From NCBI GenBank assembly GCA_905178155.1, contig CAJINV010000009.1:3342768-3406767 (forward strand): DNA of 64,000 nucleotides, written 5' to 3'. A program made the translations under genes and the position numbers. Numbering within the stretch: the stretch's first letter is position 1; each line of letters starts with the position of its first letter. The notes under the pieces are model-generated. The model was not told the DNA's origin, made no database searches, and saw only the letters and a list, made by a program, of their open reading frames with translations. Below are positions 56,901 through 64,000 of this stretch, piece after piece. Source of the stretch: Amoebophrya sp. A120. Taxonomy: Eukaryota; Sar; Dinophyceae; Syndiniales; Amoebophryaceae.

Positions 56901-59900
56901 ACGCATGAGAAATGCCCTCTCCGCGTGCCAAGAACTGACTCCTCTTGCTGCTCCTGCAACATAGATACTTTTAGAATTCACAGACAGCATTACAAGTTGC
57001 ATTCTTCCAGACCCAGACATATTTGCATTTGATACAAGACTCCTTGACGCAACTCGACGCGGACTCGACCATGGACTTGCAAAAGAAATTGCACTACGCA
57101 TTGCAAAAGTACCGTACTCGTACTAATCACAGTCACGCAAGACAAATCTTTTCTGTAAGCCAAAACCCCATGACAAATTCCTTCTGTCATGTTGTGCTAG
57201 TTTGTATTGCAGGCACTACTAGAACAAGTACTATGCTTTTGCAATGCATAGGCAGCAGCCGGGGGCGAGCGTTACCGCCGAGGAGCGGGCACGACAGCTG
57301 TTGTCCGGCGATGTTACCGCGGGCGACTTTGTCGATCTGGAAGATTCCATGATGGACGACAGCTTCATAGAAGAGAGGAAAAAAGTCATGATCGACAAGT
57401 TCGCGCCGGTCAGCGACAAGAAGGGGGAGGTATAGTCGAGACTTTTGAATTCCGATGTTTTTTTGCGTTATTTTTCATCAAGCACTGCAAAGCCAAAGAT
57501 AAAGAAACAGAGGATCATGTAGGTTTTCGTTTTGCATGAAAAAAACCTCCCTCGTCGTCTCGATGCATATGTTAGTTTACATTTCAACCCAATTCACCTT
57601 GTCAGCTCCTGATGCGGCAGATCCAGCCGAAGAAAGGCCCGGCAAAGGAAACCATTCCGCAATCCCCGAAGCGCGAGAAGAAGTTTCCGGCGGTATCACA
57701 AGGAAAAATCCCCCCTCCCCATATCGAAAGGAAGTTTCTGATGCTGGAATTGCGTATACAAATCAGGTTTGTCTTGCAGTAGAGGACTGCAGGCTCCTGC
57801 CAAGCCTGAGTAGAGTGCTTTGGCCTAGGCGCTTAGCATGAGAAACGACTATGCTGTAGGAGCAACAGCATCACAAACCGCCTGCATAATGCGGCAGAGC
57901 CTGTGGAGTTGTGTTCTTGCAAGACAGACATGATTCGTGGTCTCAAATCAGCAAGATTTGGGGTTGAGAGTTCGGCGTGTTGGGGGTGAGGGACCCCCGA
58001 CGGCTGGCCTACGGATATTAGGTGGAACTAAGGCTCAAATCAGCAAGACAAATTTTCGGATACATACCTTTTCGATATGGGGAGGGGGGATTTTTCCTCT
58101 CAATAGGCGGGGACAGATTTAACCACGCAGCCGACGGAATTCAACCCGATGTCCCTCGAAGCGACGGATCCAAAACGGTCAATGGCAAGCTTTTCGGTCG
58201 AGCCAAAATCACCCCAGTCGCAGCGGATAAAATACAAAGAAGAATTCGAAAAAGAAGCAGCGGAGGAGGATTACTACGACCCGATAGAAAAATACCCGTC
58301 TTTAATATGAAATGCAAAAGCATCGTACTAGTATAAATCGCATCACAAATTTCCTCAGCATGAAAAATAAAATTTGTAATGCGGATTTCGCTTGAGCAAG
58401 AAACTTTTAATGCATGTTTGCAATTACTACGAGTACGATATTTTTGCACAGGATATTTAATCATCTCCGTGGATTTGTTCAAGGGGCACGGGGGAAGTTT
58501 AGGGTTGAAATTCGAAGTATCAAATGCAAAAATGTCTGGGTCTGGAAGAATGCAAGTTTGTCATGCTTGTCTGGCATGACTCGAGAATCTATGTTGCATA
58601 GGCACGAACGAGCCCTCTTAACTGTCAAGCGAAAAGGCAGTTTGCCATGCGAAATACGTAAGACATGGCAGCCACTAGATTTGTCATGCATAGCTGCGTA
58701 TTGCGGCGCGTCTACGATTCACTTTTAGCATTACTAGTCTCCAGACCCAGACATATTTGCAATCCATACGAAGACACGGATGTGAACCCAAATTCCACCA
58801 GAGTAATCGGCTTTCACGACCCGGTGCAGAAGCGTTGGGGTTGGCGAATCGGGGACGAGATCGTCGCGATTTTGCAGAGTAGAAGAGCGGGGGATAAAGC
58901 GTGGTTCCCGATCGAGAATTTCGACCAGCTTTACAAAAGGTATAGAAAAGTAGTTTACGATGGTTTGTGGCTTTTACTTTTTGTGATCGATGCATTGCTC
59001 CTCACAACATGCAGTGTTCCATTTGGGATGCGTGACTACTTCCTAATCAAGAAAGATGCTCATACCACTCACCGACATCAAAAATACTTCTATCAGGTTC
59101 ACGACTATTATGGAGAGAAAAAAGTGTGTCACAGTCACTAAGTTGCAGGTTTTGCATCACAAATTTTTTTAGCATCGCAACTTCTCCTTGTATTGCAGAA
59201 ACACTAGGGAAATCCCTTATGAAGTGTGGCTGTGATGCATTTTTACGCATGACAGACAATTTTGTGTTGCAAAAATGCCCATGAGTGATCGTGACGAACT
59301 TTTTTCTTTTGATAACCATCAAGGAGACGTGGCAGGAGTTCCAGGAAAACAAGCGGATTTACTTCGGTTATCAAAAGGAAAAATCTCCCCTCCCCATATC
59401 GAAAAGGAAATTTGTGATGCTGGATTTGCGTACGCAAATCGGATTTGCCTTGCAGTAATGGACTGCAGGCATATGCCAACCCTGGGCAGCGAGGTTTTGA
59501 CATAGGCGCCTAGCATTACAAACATCCACGGCGTAGGCCCAACAGCATCGCAAACCGCCTGCATAATGTGGCGGAGCCTGTGGCGTTGCCTTCTTGCAAC
59601 ACAGAGACGATTTGTGGTCACAATTCAGCATTGCAGCTTTTCTATGGTTTCCTTTTCGATATGGGGAGGGGGGATTTTTCCTTACGATATCGGTGTCTAC
59701 CGCCCCAACATCCCGAAGGGGGAAAAATACCCGCCCCTGCCGATGAAACTCCATATGATCACGGCACGGTATTTGGACGACCGCGGGTCCGATTTCGACG
59801 ACAGCTCAGAGGATGAGTACTGGCAGTTGACGGACGATATCAACGTGAAGAAGAAGCGAAAAACTTTGCCACGTGCGGACTGGCTGCGATACTGCGCGTG

Positions 59901-60490
59901 GAAATTCAACATCGAGAAAGAGAACCAAGCGGTGGTGGAGTACCAGCGCAGAATGCAGAAGAGATTGGATATCGAGGCTGGGGAGGGGAAATTCTTCCAG
60001 GACCCAGCGAATTTGGCGGACTTTCAAGAGGTATTTGATACGGGTTTAGACTTCAAGGGTGTGTAATTCTCATTCGGATGTTCGCATGACAAGTCGTGCT
60101 TCTGAGTGTACTTACGCAATGCAAACTACGACTTTATCATTTGTTATCTATCAGGTCGTCAACGTACTCGACGAATATGGTCGTTCCACCTACCACACCA
60201 TCCCCCGGGGAATTGACGTGCACTTGGAGAAGCAGCGGAAGATTGACAAGGAGAAAAATGCGGAAAAGCAGAAGAAATTGAAACAACGGGTAAAGAACAA
60301 GGACCAGATTCTACCGAGCAACGAGTCCGCGGACTTCCGGACGTGGCCAAATCCGGAGGCGGGAAAGGATATCACGCTGAAGTACGATTGGCCGGGAGAA
60401 ACGACGGGGTATTTGATGGTGTCGGAAGGGTACGACGTGGGCACGCATCCGATTGGCATGTACGACGACTTTCACGCCGGGTCGCCGTAG
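47925..60490 (+). CDS. Large membrane protein with Cys-rich region and PDZ-like domain, 2012 aa
   Basis: 28 exons total 6039 bases, with three GT-AG introns and 24 TAT/ATA elements. Residues 1-170 are polar and basic; a hydrophobic helix follows (ALALLLSLFFSNLYQILHF), so the first part may be cytoplasmic or a later start may be used. Residues about 440-840 are charged and probably disordered. A Cys-rich region follows (CMDRFRCHVQYDGWGCC, NRRCPPEAPQMC), then a PAN/apple-like stretch (KVACLFLCDIDPDCLGAT) near 1190. A strong membrane helix (VILYLMIALGIVVGVAAAAG) near 1260 is followed by a basic stop-transfer run. The cytoplasmic part has an acidic/basic helical region and a PDZ-like domain near 1680-1770 (GSLGLKFE, then IGDEIVAIL). 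The order suggests a surface receptor or adhesion protein; PAN and PDZ are by-eye calls. Confidence 0.8.
48820..49108. mobile_element. Family B introner
   Basis: Duplication ctggc/ctggc. Confidence 0.93.
49201..49483. mobile_element. Family A introner, variant arms
   Basis: Flanks gctga/gctaa. Confidence 0.88.
49540..49788. mobile_element. Family A introner, degenerate
   Basis: Flanks caatg/gaccg do not match; 5' arm is TTTCTCTCTCTCTGG. The frame is kept. Confidence 0.75.
50025..50287. mobile_element. Family A introner
   Basis: Duplication ggtcg/ggtcg. Interior near-identical to 29535-29797. Confidence 0.93.
50343..50604. mobile_element. Family A introner
   Basis: Flanks agctg/agcta. Confidence 0.92.
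51248..51553. mobile_element. Family H introner
   Basis: Duplication agtct/agtct. Confidence 0.94.
52628..52879. mobile_element. Family A introner
   Basis: Duplication ggcca/ggcca. Confidence 0.93.
53061..53259. mobile_element. Family F introner
   Basis: Duplication tgcgt/tgcgt. Confidence 0.93.
53433..53684. mobile_element. Family A introner
   Basis: Duplication tgtcc/tgtcc. Interior near-identical to 8128-8379. Confidence 0.93.
53813..53978. mobile_element. Family J introner
   Basis: Duplication gacat/gacat. Second J copy in the window. Confidence 0.93.
54091..54343. mobile_element. Family A introner
   Basis: Duplication aaacc/aaacc. Confidence 0.93.
54423..54568. mobile_element. Family G introner
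   Basis: Flanks caagt/cgagt. Confidence 0.9.
54638..54949. mobile_element. Family K introner
   Basis: Duplication aactg/aactg. Confidence 0.92.
55098..55363. mobile_element. Family A introner
   Basis: Duplication aacgg/aacgg. Confidence 0.93.
55439..55583. mobile_element. Family G introner
   Basis: Duplication tcgga/tcgga. Confidence 0.93.
55640..55921. mobile_element. Family C introner
   Basis: Duplication gatgg/gatgg. Confidence 0.93.
56273..56526. mobile_element. Family A introner
   Basis: Duplication atgca/atgca. Confidence 0.93.
56775..57034. mobile_element. Family A introner
   Basis: Duplication caaga/caaga. Confidence 0.93.
57095..57250. mobile_element. Family G introner starting TAC
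   Basis: Flanks tgcac/ggcag; first bases TAC. Confidence 0.83.
57430..57620 (+). other. GT-AG intron
   Basis: GAG|GTATAG to GCGGCAG|ATC. Skips an in-frame TAG at its first codon. Confidence 0.75.
57694..58105. mobile_element. Family B introner with a 77-bp internal insertion
   Basis: Duplication ggcgg/ggcgg. The insert at 57957-58033 is flanked by a 15-bp repeat. Confidence 0.93.
57957..58033. mobile_element. Insertion inside an introner
   Basis: 77 bp of sequence unrelated to the element, flanked by ctcaaatcagcaaga at 57942-57956 and 58034-58048. No poly-A. Source unknown. Confidence 0.8.
58306..58455. mobile_element. Family G introner
   Basis: Duplication tttaa/tttaa. Confidence 0.93.
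58518..58768. mobile_element. Family A introner
   Basis: Duplication cgaag/cgaag. Confidence 0.93.
58940..59096 (+). other. GT-AG intron
   Basis: AAAAG|GTATAG to TATCAG|GTT, phase 2. Confidence 0.8.
59109..59314. mobile_element. Family F introner
   Basis: Flanks actat/accat. Only 12 coding bases after a GT-AG intron. Confidence 0.87.
59369..59689. mobile_element. Family B introner
   Basis: Duplication tcggt/tcggt. Confidence 0.93.
60031..60154 (+). other. GT-AG intron
   Basis: GAG|GTATTT to CTATCAG|GTC, phase 0. Confidence 0.8.
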
Positions 60491-61645
60491 GTGGTTGTTC
60501 GTTGTGGGGTAAGTCATCTTGAAGTTGAATTTTACTATTACGTTTTGAAGATCCCTTGCAGCAGGACTTAGCGATTGCGATTTTACGATTAAAGTTATAC
60601 AGCAGAACTGAATTTGTGAACGAAGCGAATTTGACGCCGATTCTGATTGTGATTGCGATTTTATGACAGAACTGACCCAACGTGGTGGGCACTTGTTACG
60701 CTGGAAAAAAATCACGATTCTATGAGGTAGAAGCAAAGCATTAACACTCAGTTTCGTTCAAATTGACTGTTAGTTGATTGTCCGTCCGGACACAGGTGTT
60801 GTTCGTTAGAAGTGCGAGTAGAACAAGAAAGATTTCTTGGCGTTGAGAGCAGATGACTTCGACGTTGGCTACTGTGAATCTAATCACAAGATAGAACAAG
60901 AAGTAAACGAAAAATGTCGGTCAGCGCAATACAGAAAAGAACCCTCATCTGTTTTCCAACTCGACACGTAACTTCGGTTTTCGTCCACTCTTTGCTCGTT
61001 TGCAGCATGTCTCGTACAAAACGAAAACCCTGCCACCACCTCGCATGACGTCGATGCGAGGTGGCGACAGGCCGGCGGCGGTGGTCTCACTGGGAGGTGC
61101 TGGCTTCGGATAATATCCTGTACTACTTTCCGTTTGCGTTTCCCTGCCGCTCCTACTGGGGGACAACGATGATGATGTTCAACTTGATTCATCCCAGGCG
61201 ATCCCAGTTCTACATTTCCGTATCCCGGGTCGTCCATCTTGTTTACTTTCTACGTATCGAATTTCTTCTCCAAGTATTTCAATTTCTATTTCAGTCCAAC
61301 CTCTACACCTTCCTAAGGAAGTGGTTCTCTCTGGTGCTAGGTTTTGGTACTTGGTACTACGAACGTATAGTACTTATGTCCGCGTAAGCAACTACTTGCG
61401 CAACACTAAGAGCGATAGCATAAGAAGCAATCTTTCAATGTCAATTTGAGCACACCATCACCAACGTAGGTCGACGCAGAGCACGACTGAAAGACCCTTA
61501 AAAAAGAGTAAACAGTATTTTTTGGAAATCTTCTTTTCAACATCATCGATGTTAAAATTTCATCTCGTCTTTTTGTCAACATACAATTTGTATTGCTAGA
61601 GTCGCTATTACGTACTCTAGCACCTCCAGAACAAAAATAAATAAA
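60491..61645. other. Intergenic
   Basis: No introner. An open frame of 109 codons at 61061-61387 (hydrophobic, aromatic-rich) lacks support and is not called. Confidence 0.45.
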
Positions 61646-64000
61646 ATGTTCGCAAAATCCTCTTCCACGCGATGCTTAGCCATCATCCCCGTGGTGGTGG
61701 TGTCGGTCCTGATAGTCTACGCAACGCTGACCTACAACTACTACTTTCTCTACGTCCTCCACCCCGAGCCCACCTTCGCGATTCCAGTAGGGCTTCTGTA
61801 CAACTTCTTCATCTCTTTAGCGGTGTGGAGCTACTTCAAAACTTTATTGACCGAGCCGGGGTTTGTCACGGAGGAATGGAGTATAAAAGCCATGGAGGAG
61901 GTATCACAAGAAAAAGTGTTAACGTTAACGGAATTTGTGAAGCAGTTATGCTTCAGAAAATGTGCGCAAATTTGTATTGCATAGTATGCATGGAAGGCAA
62001 AATTTGTAGTGCATGACTGCCATCTGTGAAAACGAAAACCGTTAATGTTAACACTTTTTTGTTTGATAGGAGGATTTGGGCACGTTGTGCAGAAAATGCC
62101 ACATAAAACGACCGATACGAGCGCACCACTGCGGGACGACGAACAGGTATGATTTAAAGGTTTTTAATTCTGACATTGACACTGACTCGAAAAGCAAAAG
62201 ATGATCCCGGCTCTCATGCGTAGGAGCAAGCTGCAATCAACATAGAGCTTCATAATTTTCTCATGCGCATTGTCCATTTAGAAAATCGAACTCCTGAATC
62301 ATATCAGATGCGTCCGCCGCATGGACCACTACTGTCCGTGGACAGGGAACACGATCGGGTTTGAGAACCACCGGCTTTTCATTATCAAATGCAAATATGT
62401 CTGGGTCTGGAAGGATCCGAACGTGTGATGCTGCATTCGGATTCCAAAAAAGTCTGTATTGCATGACGAGCAAGAGGAGTCGACTCTGTGCTACGCGGAG
62501 AGGGCATTTTTTGTCATGCAGTAAACGCATCGGGAAGCCCTCACAAGTCTGTGGTGCTAGGGCATGCATCACAAACATCATGGGTCATGCAAAATGTGCA
62601 TGACAAACCTGGCAGTCTTCCAACCCCAGACATATTCGCAATGCATATTCATCCTGTTCCTCCAATACACCTTTTTCGCCTCTTATCCAGGAAAATAACT
62701 GTGTAAGTGTAACTTTCTTGGAGGAATAGCATCACAAGTTGGGAAGATATGACAAGTTGGAAGCGCTTCAATCATGCGCAATTCAGCATCACAAGTCTTT
62801 CAGATTTTTGCATGCAGCTTCAGACTTACCATGACAAGTTGAAAAAGAAAGCACTTCGTTTTTCGTTTTTTGAAAGAAAGCACTTCGTTTTTTGAAGCAA
62901 AGCACTTCGTATTTCTGAAAGAAAGAACTTCGACGTGAATAAAAATAGTGCATGTGAAGATAAGCAGCAGATACTTCAACACCTGCGCAGCTTGCGGGGG
63001 GGTGACTCCTGTGGTCCCCCCCCACCAGCTGTGCCATTTCTCAAATCTCATAGGCGTGCGCTTCTTTTTTTTTCCAGCAGAGGCTGGCGGGGAACATAGC
63101 CAAGGGGGCCGTAGGTAGATCTATCTCTGGGCGTGTAGGTAGTAGAAATCAGTCTGTGTGCCTCCGTCGCTTCTTGTGACTTACCATATTCTGAAAGTTC
63201 AAGTTGTGCGCTGTTTGTCCGACAATAGTGAAGAGAAAGAATGAATTGCTACTGGCCGGAGGACTCTCTACGGGCCGCAGCCAAAGTCGAGCAGGATACA
63301 AAGGTCGAGCAGGATACAAGGTCGGAGTTGGGCGAGGACCGGGATGCGGTCGGAGCTTGCGGATCTTATCAAAAAGGTACGGCCTAAGGCCTCGGGAACG
63401 CCGAACAAAGCCGCGCTCTTCTTCGTGAAACGCCCACCGCTTTTTGCGCAATGGATAAGAAAAAAAATCAAAAGAAAAGAAAATGAAAAGAAAAAAAAAA
63501 TCATAAGAAGAAAGCAAAAAAAAAAAAATCAAGAAAAAAAAATCAAAAGAAAGCAGCGAAAAGAAAAGGAAAAGAAACAATTGCAAATCCATGCGCAGAG
63601 AGTTTAGAAAAAAAAAAAAAAAGAATAGCATCACAAGTTTCCTCTGCAAGCATGACACAGAAAACCTGTCATGCGTAGCTAGTACGTGAAAACACGCACG
63701 AAAATTGCCTCTGATGCATGTCCAGCATGACAAGTGTAACAGTTTTGCATTTTCTGCAACACAAATTTACACTTACACAGTTTTTTTCTTGGATACCTCT
63801 ATCACCCTGTTCGGCTCCGCGCTGCCCGACATCATCCAGCTGTTCAACGGGCGGCAGAGTTGGGACAAAAACACCCGTATCCTGTGCAAAAGTACCGTAC
63901 TGGTATTGCAATCATGCATTACAAATTTTTTTCTCAAGGTAAATCCGCATTACAAATTTTATTTCTCTTGCTGAGGGAATTTGTCATGCATTTATACGAG
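61646..64000 (+). CDS. DHHC-family protein S-acyltransferase, N-terminal part
   Basis: Exons 61646-61901, 62074-62146, 62308-62382, 62653-62683, 63801-63877; the gene runs past the window. These enzymes attach palmitate to Cys of target proteins on endomembranes. Two membrane helices (about residues 10-32 and 45-68) precede the Cys-rich domain [15 protein letters not shown], then [16 protein letters not shown], then a third helix ([11 protein letters not shown]). The catalytic motif is DHYC rather than DHHC, a variant known in yeast Akr1. One zinc-ligand Cys is replaced (CGTTNRC where CxxCNRC is usual), and the NCVG motif reads NTIG. It may be active but is divergent. Confidence 0.85.
61902..62068. 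mobile_element. Family F introner (GTTAAC variant)
   Basis: Duplication ggagg/ggagg. TIR reads AAAAAGTGTTAACGTTAAC. Confidence 0.92.
62147..62307 (+). other. GT-AG intron
   Basis: AACAG|GTATGA to ATATCAG|ATG. Falls within the Cys-rich domain; the join reads [12 protein letters not shown]. Confidence 0.85.
62383..62647. mobile_element. Family A introner
   Basis: Duplication ttcat/ttcat. Confidence 0.93.
62684..63795. mobile_element. Family D introner enlarged by a retroposed insert
   Basis: Duplication cctct/cctct lies 1.1 kb apart. The two halves together make a normal D element of about 0.2 kb. Confidence 0.9.
62741..63622 (+). mobile_element. Poly-A-tailed insertion inside the introner
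   Basis: 882 bp flanked by a 17-bp direct repeat (gaatagcatcacaagtt at 62724-62740 and 63623-63639) and ending in about 15 A residues, the signature of LINE-type target-primed retroposition. It holds three GAAAGCACTTCG repeats (62840-62935), a G-run/C-run hairpin (62995-63030), a duplicated GTCGAGCAGGATACAA unit (63287-63320) and an A-rich end (63460-63570). No long coding frame. Source transcript unknown. Confidence 0.8.
63878..64000. mobile_element. Family G introner, cut by the window end
   Basis: 5' TIR TATCCTGTGCAAAAGTACCG; the 3' arm begins at the last bases (TACGAG). Confidence 0.85.

Overview
The window is eukaryotic nuclear DNA. It holds eleven gene models or gene fragments, all on the + strand, with short intergenic gaps. 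Most coding sequence is cut into small exons by about 99 insertions that behave as introns and share one build. Each begins TAT and ends ATA, carries a terminal inverted repeat (TIR), encodes nothing, and is flanked by a 5-bp direct duplication. Removing one element plus one copy of the duplication restores the reading frame. Five long models close this way from start to stop with a total length divisible by three (1004, 533, 719, 552 and 2012 aa); a sixth, a 1714-aa RNA helicase, does so with two ordinary GT-AG introns of its own added. Introner elements with TIRs, direct repeats and non-canonical borders are known from the parasitic dinoflagellate Amoebophrya (Syndiniales), so an Amoebophrya-like alveolate is my best guess. 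That is inference; I could not run a taxonomic search.

Element families, named here by TIR core: A TGCAAAAATGTCTGGGTCTG (about 250-290 bp, the commonest); B GGAAAAATCCCCCCTCCCCA (290-350 bp); C GTAAAAACGTCCCCACCCCA (about 280 bp); D AAAAAAACTGTGTAAGTGTA (about 200-220 bp); E GAAAAAACTGTTTCACTGT (about 210-220 bp); F AAAAAAGTGTTACAGTTACA (about 170-220 bp); G TGCAAAAGTATCGTACTCGT (about 150 bp); H GTGTCAGGATCGAAATCGAC (about 306-312 bp); I GAGTGCACAACTCCCCCTC (about 220 bp); J AAATTTCCCGTACACGTAC (150-166 bp); K, a B relative ending GGGGTGGGGGC (about 312-322 bp); M CCACAGAAAAAGACAGGCAG (183 bp, one copy); L, TAT/ATA ends without a clear TIR. Eleven or twelve ordinary GT-AG introns occur as well.

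Layout: 1-829, 3' end of a second copy of the helicase gene. 830-5570, repeats, one intergenic introner and a Lys/Ser-rich gene. 5571-11080, a single-pass membrane protein with a low-complexity tail. 11932-14955, another membrane protein. 16291-29834, a DHX9/maleless-type DEAH helicase with 34 introns. 31041-31527, a small two-helix membrane protein. 32300-39197, a protein with Pro-, Asn/Ser- and Asp-rich tracts. 40396-44211, an unrecognised 552-aa protein. 45090-45323, a small membrane protein. 45905-46692, a zinc-finger protein. 47925-60490, a 2012-aa membrane protein with a Cys-rich region, a late membrane helix and a PDZ-like domain. 61646 to the window end, a DHHC-family palmitoyltransferase (partial).

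The genes do not form an obvious pathway. The common thread is the intron invasion. The strongest point is that the two helicase copies differ reciprocally in which introners they carry, while their exons differ only at synonymous sites. Coordinates for exons and elements were read by eye from the sequence. Splice junctions are inferred from frame restoration and have no transcript support here.
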